From NCBI GenBank assembly GCA_030158305.1, contig JAOATE010000079.1:29521-93520 (forward strand): 64,000 nucleotides of DNA, read 5' to 3'. The notes below the pieces were generated by a model. That model did not search any database. It had not been told where the DNA came from and worked only from the letters and a program-made list of their open reading frames with translations. Each line of letters begins with the position of its first letter. The first letter of the stretch is position 1. This DNA is from Burkholderiaceae bacterium (GTDB taxonomy: Bacteria > Pseudomonadota > Gammaproteobacteria > Burkholderiales > Burkholderiaceae_B). Made by a program: the position numbers and the translations under genes. This document shows, one piece after another, positions 39,653 to 52,389 of the stretch.

Positions 39653-41707
39653 TTAACTTTTTTTATTCAACATCGCCTTGAGCATATCAAGGCGGTTTTT
39701 TGGACTCATCGTATCGGGTTGCAATTGAAGTGATGCCGCTGACAAGCCCATTTCTTCGATAAAACGCGAAGGCTCTCGCACGAGGTCTTCGCGCGCGCGA
39801 CGACGCTTTTGACACCAACTCAAATGCAAGCTGCGCTGAGCGCGGGTGATCCCCACGTACATCAGTCGTCGTTCTTCCTGAATCCTTGATACCAACGCGT
39901 CGGCAGCCTTGGCGGGATCGACATCTTCGTCATCACGCCCCATATGTGGCAACAAGCCCTCTTCGACGCCGAGCAAATACACATGCGGGTACTCCAAACC
40001 TTTTGACGCATGAAGCGTTGAAAGCTTGACCGCATCCGGCTCATCCTCTTCGCTACGCTCAAGCATCGTCACGAGGGCAACATGCTGCACAAGATCAATC
40101 AAGCCCATGCTGTCCGCTTCTGCTTTACGCTTGAGCCAGCCTGTAAGCTCAAGCACATTTTGCCAGCGTGACTGAGCAGGCTTTTCATCCAAAATATCGT
40201 ACAGATACCGTTCATACTGAATCGCACTCAACAAATCATCCAGAATGACGCCCGCGGGTTCCGCGGCATGAACGGGTTGACCCGGTTCTACACGACCCGC
40301 ACGATATTGAATTCGCCCAATGAATTCTCCAAATGTTCGCAAAGGTTCGAGCTGTCTCGCATTGAGTCGGGGCTCTATCCCTTGTTCAAACAAAGCCTCA
40401 AACAACGAGATTTGTCTTTCACCCGCATACTGCCCAAGCGTCTGGAGTGTGGCCTGCCCAATCCCTCGCTTAGGCGTAGTCGCCGCACGAATAAAGGCTG
40501 GGTCATCATCTTCGTTGGCAATCAGTCGTAAATACGCGAGCACATCTCTGACTTCTGCCTTATCAAAAAAACTCTGTCCACCAGAAATCGTATAAGGAAT
40601 GTGCAGATTGCGCATCGCTTGCTCAACTATCCTGGACTGATGATTCCCACGATACAAAATTGCAAAATCTTTCCATGCACCTTGTTTTTCAAAGCGTGCG
40701 GCGGAGATTTTCATAGCGACGTTTTCAGCCTCAACTTCGTCGCTTGTCATCGCGGTCACGCTAATCGCATCCCCCATGCCATGCTCTGACCATAATTTCT
40801 TTTCAAAGAGTTTGGGGTTCTTAGTAATGACATGATTGGCCGCAGCAAGAATGCTTTGGCTGGAGCGATAGTTTTGCTCAAGTTTGACGAGCTTGATCTG
40901 CGGATAGTCGGTGGTGAGCTTGGCGAGGTTTTCAATGGTTGCGCCGCGCCAAGCATAAATGGCCTGATCGTCATCACCCACCGCGGTGAACATAGCGCGC
41001 GCGCCCGTCAGCCACTGAACCAAACGGTACTGACATACGTTGGTGTCCTGATACTCGTCAACCAAAAGATAACGCACCTTTTTTTGCCACTTTTCTCGCG
41101 CCTCAACACTGCGCTCAAAGATTTGTGCAGGAATCGCAATCAGATCATCAAAGTCGACAGCCTGATACGCTGCCAACGTAGCGTTATAGCTCCTGTAGAC
41201 ACGTGCGGCCTCGATCTCGCTCGGTGTTGCTGCAATATTGGCTGCAGCATCTGGATCTAGCATCGCATTTTTCCACAGGGAAATCGTCTGCTGCACAGAA
41301 CGTAGTCGCCCTCGATCCGTAGTCGCCAGTAAATCTTGAATGATGGCAAGCGCATCATCCGAATCGAAAATGGAAAACCGAGGCTTTAATCCTGCATGGT
41401 GTGCCTCTTCGCGCAAAATTTTTACGCCAAGCGAGTGAAATGTACTGATCGTGAGGCCTTTTGCGATCGAAGGATCAACGAGCCGTTTGACACGATCCTC
41501 CATCTCGCGCGCCGCCTTGTTTGTAAAGGTTAGCGCGAGTACGTTACGCGCGGGATACCCACAGTCGCACAATAAATAGGCAATTTTTTGAGTGATCACA
41601 CGGGTCTTGCCCGAGCCCGCTCCCGCAAGGACGAGACATGGCCCATCAAGATAGAGCACAGCTTCACGCTGGGCGGTGTTTAGACCATTAGTAAAGGACG
41701 TCGACAT
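39653..41707 (-). CDS. rep: ATP-dependent DNA helicase Rep (UvrD family)
   Basis: Superfamily 1A 3'-5' helicase, about 684 residues. Motif I AGAGSGKT (residues 28-35), motif Ia ALTFTNKAAREM, motif II LLVDEYQDTN, motif III GDDDQAIYAWRGA, motif IV region LEQNYRSSQ, motif V STLHASKGLEYPHV and motif VI EERRLMYVGITRAQ are all present. GDDDQ and MYVGITRAQ suit Rep better than UvrD. The ATG at 41707 is preferred; a TTG at 41716 adjoins the priA stop. Being next to priA suggests a shared role in replication restart. Confidence 0.92.
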   Translation of the reverse strand: MSTSFTNGLNTAQREAVLYLDGPCLVLAGAGSGKTRVITQKIAYLLCDCGYPARNVLALTFTNKAAREMEDRVKRLVDPSIAKGLTISTFHSLGVKILREEAHHAGLKPRFSIFDSDDALAIIQDLLATTDRGRLRSVQQTISLWKNAMLDPDAAANIAATPSEIEAARVYRSYNATLAAYQAVDFDDLIAIPAQIFERSVEAREKWQKKVRYLLVDEYQDTNVCQYRLVQWLTGARAMFTAVGDDDQAIYAWRGATIENLAKLTTDYPQIKLVKLEQNYRSSQSILAAANHVITKNPKLFEKKLWSEHGMGDAISVTAMTSDEVEAENVAMKISAARFEKQGAWKDFAILYRGNHQSRIVEQAMRNLHIPYTISGGQSFFDKAEVRDVLAYLRLIANEDDDPAFIRAATTPKRGIGQATLQTLGQYAGERQISLFEALFEQGIEPRLNARQLEPLRTFGEFIGRIQYRAGRVEPGQPVHAAEPAGVILDDLLSAIQYERYLYDILDEKPAQSRWQNVLELTGWLKRKAEADSMGLIDLVQHVALVTMLERSEEDEPDAVKLSTLHASKGLEYPHVYLLGVEEGLLPHMGRDDEDVDPAKAADALVSRIQEERRLMYVGITRAQRSLHLSWCQKRRRAREDLVREPSRFIEEMGLSAASLQLQPDTMSPKNRLDMLKAMLNKKS

Positions 41708-41716
41708 GGAAACCAA

Positions 41717-43810
41717 TCAAATTTCGAGCGGATCAACTTCAAGCTGCCATCGTACTCGACGCAGATCGGGGTGGTCCTGCAGTGCCGTAAGCCAGCTTCT
41801 CAAGAGCGACTGCAATGCAGGACGATGTGTGGCCTCTATGAGCAACTGCGCGCGGCACATGTTGTCGACTCGCACAATCCTTAAGGGAACGGGGTCATAC
41901 AAGGTAATCACCGCATCAATTTGTTGTGCTTCCAATAAGGCTTGCGCTTCCTCACGCGCTGCTTGTAAAAAACCAAGCGCAACATTGAGCTCACGCGCCT
42001 CGGCACTGAGCAAGGCCTGATGAGAGAACGGCGGCAACATGGCCGCCTCTCGTTCTCCCATCGTGTGACGCGCAAAACCTGAGTAATCATGCTTGAGCAA
42101 CGCCTGATAGACAGCTTGCTCAGGATAGCCTGTCTGTACGATCACTTCGCCATGTCCGGTATGGCGCCCTGCACGACCGGCCACCTGCATCAGTTGTGCG
42201 AAAAGTCGTTCTGGGGCCCGAAAATCCTGAGAAAAAAGCATCGCATCTGCGTTTAAAACCCCCACCAAACCTAGATTGGCAAAGTCATGGCCCTTGGCCA
42301 CCATTTGTGTACCCACCAAAATATCCACCTCGCCTGCGTGCACGCTGGCAAACAAAGCTTGTGCACTGCCCTTTTTGCGCGTGCTATCCGCATCAATACG
42401 GGCGACACGTGCGTCGGGAAACAATAAGGCGAGTTGCTCTTCAATCCTCTGCGTCCCTCGGCCAATGGGTTGCATATCCTGATCACCACAATCAGGACAG
42501 GCCTGAGGGACACGCTGTTGATATCCACAATGATGACAATGCAGCTGATGACGACCAGGCGTCATGCGATGTAAGACGGTAAACGTTGTACAGCGCGGAC
42601 ACTGACTTACCCAGCCACACGAGGTGCAATGCAACGCCGGGGCATAACCTCGGCGATTCAAAAAAATCAGAACCTGCTCATGATTCGCGAGACGTGCCCG
42701 CATCGCATCCAGTAGTTGCACAGACATGCCGTGCTCCATCTTGAGACGACGCGTGTCCACCAACCGGATGGATGGCAAGGTCACATCCCGTGCACGCGCG
42801 GGTAAATCCAGTCTTTTATAGCTCCCTTTTTCAGCATGCACCCAGCTCTCAAGCGATGGCGTTGCGGAGCCCAGCACAATAGGAATACCGAGATCGTGTC
42901 CACGCCAGACGGCCAAATCGCGTGCCGAATAACGCAAACCATCTTGCTGCTTGTAGGAGGGATCATGCTCCTCATCCACGACAATCAATCCAACATCGTC
43001 CAGAGGTGCAAAAATGGAGAGCCGCGTCCCCAGCACGACCTTCGCCTCACCACGCTGCACCCGCAACCAGGCTCTCAAGCGCTCACCATCAGAAAGGGCG
43101 CTGTGCAGGACTGCGACACCCCCTACGCCCGCAACAGGCTCAAGACGTGCACGCAGAGACTGTTCAAATTGCGGCGTCAGGTTGATTTCCGGTACCAACA
43201 TCAGTACACGCTTGCCACGCGCTAAAGCTTGCGCTGCCGCATGTAGATATACCTCTGTTTTTCCGCTTCCTGTCACACCGTACAACAGAAACGGCTGAAA
43301 GCTCTGTGCAGCGGTAATCGTCTCTACCGCGTGTTGTTGCGCACTATTCAAAGGTGGAGCCTCTGTGCTGACCGTTGGTGTCAGTTTTGGTGCACGCCGC
43401 TGATCCAAGCGCTCTACAGGTCCTCCGGCGGAGCGTTTGCCTTGATAGGCACTCAAACTTCGCAACGCAACGGGCAAGGCAGGCATGACGACTTCGCCCC
43501 ATGGGCGCTGATAGTAGTCCGCAGCAAACTTAGTGAATTTTAGCCAGCTCGCCGACATCGGGGCGATATCTTTCAAGACGGCCTCAACCGACTTGATCAA
43601 GCTTGGGTCACAACCAGGCTCTAAGGGAAGTTCCACCACCAATCCGATCATTTTGCGTCGTCCAAACGAAACGATGACTCGGTCGCCTACCGCCACCTCT
43701 TTGGTGCATCGATAATCAAAAGGTCCGTCCAGAGGAACATCTAACGCCACACGGATCCAGACCTCAAAAGAGGCCCGATCGTCCAACTGTAAATGACGCG
43801 AATCTGACAT
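41717..43810 (-). CDS. priA: Primosomal protein N' (PriA helicase)
   Basis: Superfamily 2 helicase that restarts replication at abandoned forks, 697 residues. An N-terminal DNA 3'-end-binding domain leads to Walker A GVTGSGKT (residues 178-185), the DEEH box in LIVVDEEHDPSYKQ and the SATPSLES motif. A zinc region with four Cys pairs (CTSCG, CPRC, CHHCG, CPDCG) interrupts the second helicase lobe, as in PriA. Motifs V/VI include GTQMVAKGHDF and QVAGRAGR. No clear ribosome site precedes the ATG. Confidence 0.96.
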   Translation of the reverse strand: MSDSRHLQLDDRASFEVWIRVALDVPLDGPFDYRCTKEVAVGDRVIVSFGRRKMIGLVVELPLEPGCDPSLIKSVEAVLKDIAPMSASWLKFTKFAADYYQRPWGEVVMPALPVALRSLSAYQGKRSAGGPVERLDQRRAPKLTPTVSTEAPPLNSAQQHAVETITAAQSFQPFLLYGVTGSGKTEVYLHAAAQALARGKRVLMLVPEINLTPQFEQSLRARLEPVAGVGGVAVLHSALSDGERLRAWLRVQRGEAKVVLGTRLSIFAPLDDVGLIVVDEEHDPSYKQQDGLRYSARDLAVWRGHDLGIPIVLGSATPSLESWVHAEKGSYKRLDLPARARDVTLPSIRLVDTRRLKMEHGMSVQLLDAMRARLANHEQVLIFLNRRGYAPALHCTSCGWVSQCPRCTTFTVLHRMTPGRHQLHCHHCGYQQRVPQACPDCGDQDMQPIGRGTQRIEEQLALLFPDARVARIDADSTRKKGSAQALFASVHAGEVDILVGTQMVAKGHDFANLGLVGVLNADAMLFSQDFRAPERLFAQLMQVAGRAGRHTGHGEVIVQTGYPEQAVYQALLKHDYSGFARHTMGEREAAMLPPFSHQALLSAEARELNVALGFLQAAREEAQALLEAQQIDAVITLYDPVPLRIVRVDNMCRAQLLIEATHRPALQSLLRSWLTALQDHPDLRRVRWQLEVDPLEI

Positions 43811-44127
43811 GTACTTAATGTTGTTTCTTGGATTTGCGGCTAAAAGACTGACACATCATGGCTTCAACAAAATGATGTATCGACTTGTGGATAACTTTGG
43901 GGAAAACAATTGACCGACACGTCACCGCATGGGTACTTTGTACTAAAGAATATAGCAATTTAACAATTATTAATGCATATTTACTATATAAATCAATTGG
44001 TTATATAGCTATCGTAGAAATGACTTTCTAAAATTAGGGCTTTCCCGATGACTTTTACTGCTGTGCACAACTGCTTCAGATTGGTGCAGGATTACGGCGA
44101 TTATCCTTTTAAAAGCCGCATGGATAC
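43811..44127. other. AT-rich intergenic region between hemE and priA
   Basis: This 317-base stretch has no credible gene. It must hold the priA promoter and the hemE transcript end. It contains a perfect DnaA-box sequence (43886-43894), an AT-rich block (about 43951-44040) and a GTGCACAA octamer (44063-44070) that recurs twice upstream of hemE. I see no intrinsic terminator with a T-run. Confidence 0.7.
43886..43894 (-). promoter_or_regulatory. Perfect DnaA-box sequence upstream of priA
   Basis: TTATCCACA on the minus strand, 76 bases upstream of the priA start. It is a single perfect match to the consensus DnaA box. It could mark DnaA control of priA; there is no cluster of boxes that would suggest an origin. 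Confidence 0.45.
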
Positions 44128-45216
44128 TCACTTTTTGGCGGTCGAACCGTGTAGTTTAGGACTATACGCACGAACCTCATCCACTAAAACGCCTACGGCC
44201 TCAGGTGAGGTGAATTGCGAAATGCCATGGCCCAGATTAAAGACATGTCCGCCTGCGCCGACAGGACCAAAATTATCCAACACGCGTCGCACTTCTTGGC
44301 GAATTGCTGGCTCACCACCAAACAATGCAATCGGATCCAAATTTCCCTGCAAAGCAACAGAGTCAGAGACGCGACGACGCGCGGCATCGAGATTGACGGT
44401 CCAGTCCAAGCCTACGGCATCTGCACCACAAGCTGCGATGGACTCAAGCCACTGACCGCCACCCTTGGTAAAAACAATCACAGGGACTTTGCGTCCCTCA
44501 TTTTCACGCTTAAGCGCACTCACGACAAGCTTGGTGTAATGCAATGAAAACTGTTGAAACAGTCCATCAGCCAACACTCCGCCCCAGCTATCAAAAATCA
44601 TGACCGCTTGAGCGCCCGCATCAATTTGAGCGTTGAGATATTGGGCCGTTGTCTCTGCATTAATCGTGAGAATGCGATGCAACAAATCTGGTCGCGCGTA
44701 CAACATGCTTTTGATCAAGCGATAGTCGTCGCTCCCCTTACCTTCGACCATGTAACACGCAACAGTGAAGGGGCTGCCAGCAAAGCCGATCAGTGGCACG
44801 CGCCCAACTAACTCACGACGTATGACACGCACAGCGTCAAAAACGTATTGAAGTTTGGACATATCGGGGACGGCGAGTTTTGCCACATCTTTTTCATCAC
44901 GAATCGGATGAGCAAATCTTGGTCCCTCGCCTTGTGCAAAGGAAAGCCCTAAACCCATTGCATCCGGGACAGTCAAAATATCCGAAAACAGAATCGCTGC
45001 ATCAAGCGCAAAGCGCTCAAGTGGCTGGAGGGTGACTTCAGCTGCATAGTCTGGATTCTGGGCGAGTCCCATGAACGATCCTGCCCGTGCACGTGTTGCG
45101 TTGTATTCAGGCAAATAGCGTCCAGCTTGTCGCATTAACCAAGTCGGCGTGTATGGCACAGGCTGGCGCATCAGCGCACGTAATAACAAGTCGTTCTTTA
45201 AGGGAGTGACAGACAC
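44128..45216 (-). CDS. hemE: Uroporphyrinogen decarboxylase
   Basis: Decarboxylates uroporphyrinogen III to coproporphyrinogen III in haem synthesis, 362 residues. Motifs: [20 protein letters not shown] (the N-terminal signature), [28 protein letters not shown] and FDSWGG. The C-terminal [11 protein letters not shown] segment is also typical. The start is GTG at 45216 with AAAGGAA upstream; the nearby ATG at 45221 is in another frame. Confidence 0.96.
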   Translation of the reverse strand: MSVTPLKNDLLLRALMRQPVPYTPTWLMRQAGRYLPEYNATRARAGSFMGLAQNPDYAAEVTLQPLERFALDAAILFSDILTVPDAMGLGLSFAQGEGPRFAHPIRDEKDVAKLAVPDMSKLQYVFDAVRVIRRELVGRVPLIGFAGSPFTVACYMVEGKGSDDYRLIKSMLYARPDLLHRILTINAETTAQYLNAQIDAGAQAVMIFDSWGGVLADGLFQQFSLHYTKLVVSALKRENEGRKVPVIVFTKGGGQWLESIAACGADAVGLDWTVNLDAARRRVSDSVALQGNLDPIALFGGEPAIRQEVRRVLDNFGPVGAGGHVFNLGHGISQFTSPEAVGVLVDEVRAYSPKLHGSTAKK

Positions 45217-45236
45217 AGCATTCCTTTGTTCGGACA

Positions 45237-45262
45237 GTGCACAACTAAAGACTGGTGCACAA
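45237..45262. repeat. Paired GTGCACAA direct repeats upstream of hemE
   Basis: Two GTGCACAA octamers start 18 bases apart (45237 and 45255), 20-45 bases upstream of the hemE start codon. A third copy lies at 44063 downstream of hemE. The spacing could place two protein sites on nearly the same helix face; the binding factor is unknown. Confidence 0.35.
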
Positions 45263-45315
45263 AAGATCCCATCATTTTACCCTTCCCGCAAAGCGGAGCG
45301 GCAATCGTTCATTTT

Positions 45316-46272
45316 CTAGTGCTTAAAATCATCTGCATCGATTTCATACTTGTGCATGAGGGCCCAAAATGCTCTGCGATGTTTCCCAGAATGCCGTGCG
45401 GCCATCGCGATATTGCCTTTATTTTTATCCAGTGCCTCAATAATATAACTACGCTCAAACTCCTCTATTAGCTTTGCCTTCACGAGCTTAAGAGGGCCTT
45501 GTGTATAGGTCTTGCCTAACTCATCCAGTGACGACATAGGCAGGGTTTGGCAACCTGCATCCTCAGAGTCCTCTGCATGCTCCAGCCCTATGGTTTCTGA
45601 TCTTTCTTGACCAACTTGTTCAGTATTAGGGCCTTTAGGTAATAGTCCCGCCAAGACATTGCTGACGTGATCTTCTGGAAGTATTGTTTTAATAGGAGGT
45701 TTACTTTTAGTGAGTTCTAGCCAATCCCGCAAACCTTCATCACTCAATAAAGGCAGCACACCTCTCGCGATCGCAATTGTTTGCCCATAATTGAGTGATG
45801 GCTCTCTCAAACTTCCTGGCCTAGGTACTGCCGTCACCGTATGCAGCAATCTCGCCCTAAACTCATTAGGACATATTGGTATACGAACAAAATCGGACAT
45901 CCCCATTTCAAGAAAATCTTGTATGGCCGCTGATCGAATATCTTTAAGAATACCCAATAAAGGTACGAAAGGACCTCGAGGGATTGCTGCAAGTGCTTGT
46001 CGCGTCCACGCAAGGGTTTCCATCGACACGGGCAACAACACAACGTCGTATCGCCTCAGCCCAATACTCGCCTGTGCAAGTGTCTCAACAGGAAGGCTGA
46101 CAGGAGAATTGGCTTCCAAACTTTGCTTGAGATCTAAATCATGCCCAGCCTCCCACTCAAGCGGATGTAAGCGAACTCGATTAAGACCTGGCTCAAGCAT
46201 ATTGAGCACTTTGGGCATCCATGCCTGGTGGGCCTCAAGGACTAAAACAGCGCAATCTATTTGCTGACGCAT
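45316..46272 (-). CDS. Atypical response-regulator-like protein with Fis-type HTH
   Basis: A 318-residue protein with an N-terminal receiver-like fold and a C-terminal Fis/NtrC-type DNA-binding helix-turn-helix, but no AAA+ domain. In the receiver-like part, YDVVLLPVSMET occupies the place of the usual DLVLLDxxMP, so Pro81 replaces the phosphoacceptor Asp. DFVRIPICPNEF replaces the usual DYLTKPF, so the conserved Lys is also lost. The C-terminus (about 275-312) has AKLIEEFERSYIIEALDKNK and NIAMAARHSGKHRRAFWALM. GGAGAG precedes the ATG. It lies alone between hemE and the atpC terminator. Function unknown. Confidence 0.78.
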   Translation of the reverse strand: MRQQIDCAVLVLEAHQAWMPKVLNMLEPGLNRVRLHPLEWEAGHDLDLKQSLEANSPVSLPVETLAQASIGLRRYDVVLLPVSMETLAWTRQALAAIPRGPFVPLLGILKDIRSAAIQDFLEMGMSDFVRIPICPNEFRARLLHTVTAVPRPGSLREPSLNYGQTIAIARGVLPLLSDEGLRDWLELTKSKPPIKTILPEDHVSNVLAGLLPKGPNTEQVGQERSETIGLEHAEDSEDAGCQTLPMSSLDELGKTYTQGPLKLVKAKLIEEFERSYIIEALDKNKGNIAMAARHSGKHRRAFWALMHKYEIDADDFKH

Positions 46273-46361
46273 AAAATCTCTCTCCAGAAAAACTCTGAGA
46301 GTAGAGATTCGAAGTCAACCAAGATATTCGGAATTCACGCAGTCGTAGAAGTCCGGACTCG

Positions 46362-46390
46362 AAAAAAAACACGCTCGAAAGCGTGTTTTT
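46362..46390. terminator. Bidirectional intrinsic terminator after atpC
   Basis: An 11-bp perfect stem AAAAACACGCT/AGCGTGTTTTT with a 4-base loop has an A-tract on one side and a T-tract on the other, so it can act on both strands. It closes the atp operon on the minus strand, about 20 bases after the atpC stop. Confidence 0.85.
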
Positions 46391-46411
46391 CTCATCCGCA
46401 ATCAAGGCGAA

Positions 46412-46837
46412 TTATGACTTGTTGGTGAGCTCACGAATCCTGCGTGCAGCATTTGCCTGCGCAGCCAACATATCAAGTTCAGCTTGCATGACGTCCATGC
46501 TTGCCTTATCTTTTGCGTTGGCCAGAGCTTCCTGAGCAGCCAATCGAGCAGCCTCAGCCTTCTCAGCATCCAGATCACCACCACGAATAGCGGTATCTGA
46601 AAGAACTGTGACATGGCCAGGTTGAATTTCGAGCAATCCACCTGCCACAAAGATGGTCTCTTCCGAGTCATCTTCGAGAACAATACGCACCAGTCCAGGA
46701 CGAATGCGTGAAATCAGAGGCGTATGGCCGGGCAAAATACCCAACTCACCCGACTCACCAGGCAGAACTACAAACTTTGCGACACCAGAATACAGAGACT
46801 TCTCTGCACTGACGACGTCAACTTTGACGGTAGCCAT
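46412..46837 (-). CDS. atpC: ATP synthase F1 epsilon subunit
   Basis: Central-stalk regulatory subunit, 141 residues. The N-terminal beta-sandwich shows [20 protein letters not shown] and [16 protein letters not shown], followed by the C-terminal helical hairpin rich in Ala, which can inhibit ATP hydrolysis. AAGGATC precedes the ATG. Last gene of the atp operon. Confidence 0.95.
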   Translation of the reverse strand: MATVKVDVVSAEKSLYSGVAKFVVLPGESGELGILPGHTPLISRIRPGLVRIVLEDDSEETIFVAGGLLEIQPGHVTVLSDTAIRGGDLDAEKAEAARLAAQEALANAKDKASMDVMQAELDMLAAQANAARRIRELTNKS

Positions 46838-46846
46838 GACGGATCC

Positions 46847-49209
<2,363 letters not shown>

Positions 49210-49303
49210 TTCGCTTCCTGTGTCAGACCTGTGCTCAGGTTTCAGACCATCTGCTTTGCGCACATCCCAACATAAATGTTGGGGTGGCGCTATAGCGGGT
49301 TAC

Positions 49304-50845
49304 TTAGTAGGTACCGTTCTTTTTGAAGTCAACTACCGCTGCAACCAACTCAGCCTCGTCATCTTTCGACAATTCTTTCGTGCTTTCGATTCGCTCAATC
49401 ATCGCAGCATTTTTCGCTTTGAGATAGTCTTTGAGACCTTTCTCAAAAGGCAAAACGCTGGAGACTTCGACATCATCCAGATAGCCGTTGTTCACAGCAA
49501 AAAGGATCACACCGAGTTCCCAGACTTGCAACGGCTGATACTGAGGCTGCTTAAGCAACTCAACCACACGCTTACCGCGCTCGAGCTGACGGCGTGTTGC
49601 GTCATCGAGGTCGGAGGCGAACTGTGCGAACGCTGCGAGTTCACGATACTGTGCCAAGTCGGTACGAATACCACCGGACAGCTTCTTGATGATCTTTGTC
49701 TGCGCGGCGCCACCGACTCGTGACACCGAAATACCGGCGTTAATCGCGGGACGCACACCAGCGTTGAACAAGTCTGTCTCGAGGAAGATCTGACCGTCAG
49801 TAATCGAAATCACGTTGGTTGGAACGAAGGCTGACACGTCACCAGCCTGAGTTTCAATAATTGGCAACGCAGTCAACGAACCAGTCTTGCCTTTGACAGC
49901 ACCGTTTGTGAATTTCTCAACGTAAGCTTCGTTCACGCGTGCAGCACGCTCGAGCAAACGTGAGTGGAGATAAAACACGTCGCCTGGATACGCTTCGCGA
50001 CCTGGTGGGCGACGCAACAGCAGTGACACTTGACGGTAAGCAATCGCTTGCTTGGTCAAATCGTCATACACAATCAGAGCGTCTTCGCCGCGATCGCGGA
50101 AGTATTCACCCATCGTGCAACCAGCGTAGGCTGACAAATACTGCATCGCAGCGGAGTCAGAAGCAGCAGCAGCCACAATGATCGTGTAGTCAAGCGCACC
50201 AAACTCTTCGAGTTTGCGCAAAACGTTGTTGATTGTTGAAGCTTTTTGACCAATCGCGACGTAAACGCACTTTACGCCCTTGCCTTTTTGGTTGATGATC
50301 GCGTCAACAGCGACAGCAGTTTTACCTGTCTGACGGTCACCAATAATCAATTCGCGCTGACCGCGACCGATCGGCACCATCGAGTCGATGGACTTCAGGC
50401 CGGTTTGCATTGGCTGTGACACGGACTGACGTGCAATCACGCCAGGCGCCACTTTTTCGATAATGTCTGTTTCTTTGGCGTTGATTGGGCCTTTGCCGTC
50501 GATCGGCACACCCAAAGCATTCACAACGCGACCCAGCAACTCGGGGCCAACTGGCACTTCGAGAATGCGGCCTGTCGCCTTGACTGCGTCACCTTCGGAG
50601 ACGCCTGTGTAGTCACCCAAAATAACGGCGCCCACAGAATCACGCTCTAAGTTCAGCGCAAGACCAAAAACATTATTGGGAAACTCAAGCATTTCACCCT
50701 GCATGACGTCTGAAAGACCATGGATGCGGGTGATGCCGTCGGTCACGGAAACGACCGTGCCTTGTGTACGAATATCGGACGATGTGCCCAGACCTTCGAT
50801 ACGGCTCTTAAGTAGTTCGCTAATCTCTGACGGATTGAGTTGCAT
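49304..50845 (-). CDS. atpA: ATP synthase F1 alpha subunit
   Basis: Regulatory nucleotide-binding subunit, 513 residues. Walker A GDRQTGKT is at residues 169-176; [14 protein letters not shown] and the alpha-beta signature [14 protein letters not shown] follow. N-terminal [16 protein letters not shown] is the standard delta-binding helix. Confidence 0.97.
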   Translation of the reverse strand: MQLNPSEISELLKSRIEGLGTSSDIRTQGTVVSVTDGITRIHGLSDVMQGEMLEFPNNVFGLALNLERDSVGAVILGDYTGVSEGDAVKATGRILEVPVGPELLGRVVNALGVPIDGKGPINAKETDIIEKVAPGVIARQSVSQPMQTGLKSIDSMVPIGRGQRELIIGDRQTGKTAVAVDAIINQKGKGVKCVYVAIGQKASTINNVLRKLEEFGALDYTIIVAAAASDSAAMQYLSAYAGCTMGEYFRDRGEDALIVYDDLTKQAIAYRQVSLLLRRPPGREAYPGDVFYLHSRLLERAARVNEAYVEKFTNGAVKGKTGSLTALPIIETQAGDVSAFVPTNVISITDGQIFLETDLFNAGVRPAINAGISVSRVGGAAQTKIIKKLSGGIRTDLAQYRELAAFAQFASDLDDATRRQLERGKRVVELLKQPQYQPLQVWELGVILFAVNNGYLDDVEVSSVLPFEKGLKDYLKAKNAAMIERIESTKELSKDDEAELVAAVVDFKKNGTY

Positions 50846-50874
50846 GTTCAGACTCCTGGAATCTTTGGGGCGGA

Positions 50875-51414
50875 TTAAACCGCCATCGTGTCGCGCATGC
50901 GGACTAACTGCGCTTGCACGGATGTATCGAGTACGTGGTCACCCACCTGAACACGCACACCACCAATCAGGGAGGCGTCTACGTTCACGTGGGGCTTGAG
51001 CTTGAGACCAAACTTTGGCTCAAGCAGCTTAATAAGATCTGAAACCTGCTGTTCGGTCATTGGAAAAGCGCTGGTGATGTCAGCTTGCGCAACACCCTCA
51101 GCTTCATCTCGCAGAGCATGAAACTGCTCGGCGATCTGACCCAACAACGACAATCGGTCGTTTGCTACCAACAACGTTACAAAGTTTTGTAATGTTGCTG
51201 AAGGAGTTGGCTTGACCAAGCTCAAAAATACACTCGAGCGCTGCGCGTCTTCAAGACGCGGATCGGCCATTGCGACACGCACGTCTTCGACCGCTGAGAT
51301 ATCAGCTAGCTGCTGGACCTGCTCGGCCCAAGCGGCCAAACCAGCAGCGTCTTGACGCGCCACGGCAAAGATTGCCTCAGCGTAAGGACGTGCAACGGTT
51401 GAAAGTTCTGCCAT
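50875..51414 (-). CDS. atpH: ATP synthase F1 delta subunit
   Basis: Peripheral-stalk subunit linking the b dimer to the alpha3beta3 head, 179 residues. [17 protein letters not shown] at the start and the C-terminal [21 protein letters not shown] are the OSCP/delta signatures. Confidence 0.95.
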   Translation of the reverse strand: MAELSTVARPYAEAIFAVARQDAAGLAAWAEQVQQLADISAVEDVRVAMADPRLEDAQRSSVFLSLVKPTPSATLQNFVTLLVANDRLSLLGQIAEQFHALRDEAEGVAQADITSAFPMTEQQVSDLIKLLEPKFGLKLKPHVNVDASLIGGVRVQVGDHVLDTSVQAQLVRMRDTMAV

Positions 51415-51428
51415 GTCGACCCCGGGTA

Positions 51429-51899
51429 TTAAAGCTGAGCCTTAAGTTGCGTGAGCAACTCGGCATGGGCACGCGCATCCACTTCACGCTTCAAAATCTG
51501 CTCGGCGCCTTTGACTGCGAGATTTGCAACGTCATCACGCAAAGCGTCGCGAGCACGCTGTACTTCTTGAGCAGCATCTTGCTTGGCCTGCGCAAGAATT
51601 CGTGCGCGTTCGCTTTCAGCTTCGGCACGGGCCTGCTCAATAATTTGAGCGCCCTGCTTTTCAGCATCAATCATTCGGGTGTGCAGTTCAGCTTTCGCAG
51701 ATGCCTCGATCGAACCAATACGCGCCTGAGCCTGGGCGAGGTCTGTCTTGCCTTTTTCGGCAGCAGCCAAGCCTTCAGCGATTTTTTGGCGTCGCTCGTC
51801 GATAGCCTTTGTCAGAGGTGGCCACACGAATTTCATCGTGACCCAACCCAAGACAAAGAACACGATCATCTGGAAAAAGATCGTCGCGTTCAGATTCAC
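51429..51899 (-). CDS. atpF: ATP synthase Fo b subunit
   Basis: Peripheral stalk, 156 residues. One N-terminal membrane helix ([20 protein letters not shown]) is followed by a long, charged, Ala/Gln-rich helical coiled coil. The start is GTG at 51899. Located between atpE and atpH as expected. Confidence 0.94.
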   Translation of the reverse strand: MNLNATIFFQMIVFFVLGWVTMKFVWPPLTKAIDERRQKIAEGLAAAEKGKTDLAQAQARIGSIEASAKAELHTRMIDAEKQGAQIIEQARAEAESERARILAQAKQDAAQEVQRARDALRDDVANLAVKGAEQILKREVDARAHAELLTQLKAQL

Positions 51900-51928
51900 G
51901 GTCGTTTCCCTATTACATCTTGTGCCCC

Positions 51929-51946
51929 TCAGGCGAAATTGCCTGA
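51929..51946 (-). repeat. Intercistronic hairpin between atpE and atpF
   Basis: TCAGGC-GAAATT-GCCTGA forms a perfect 6-bp stem in the 134-base gap after atpE. With no U-run it is probably an mRNA processing or stability element, which would suit the higher stoichiometry of subunit c. Confidence 0.4.
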
Positions 51947-52033
51947 ACGGGCTGAATCAATAAGCCAAAGGCAGAAACCACCCTTGGCACGTTCACCCAC
52001 AACCCACTAAAGGGCTGCGAGTATCCAGTCGAT

Positions 52034-52389
<356 letters not shown>

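Noticed and set aside
43811..44127. Possible replication origin
   Set aside because: Only one perfect DnaA box, and no dnaA, dnaN, mnmG or parAB nearby; an origin would need a box cluster and GC-skew switch that cannot be judged from this window.
44048..44455. Plus-strand open frame of 135 codons entering the hemE region
   Set aside because: Mostly antisense to hemE, no domain or good ribosome site; considered as a small gene in the gap and dropped.
51270..52010. Plus-strand open frame of 246 codons
   Set aside because: Antisense to atpH and atpF; no family resemblance.
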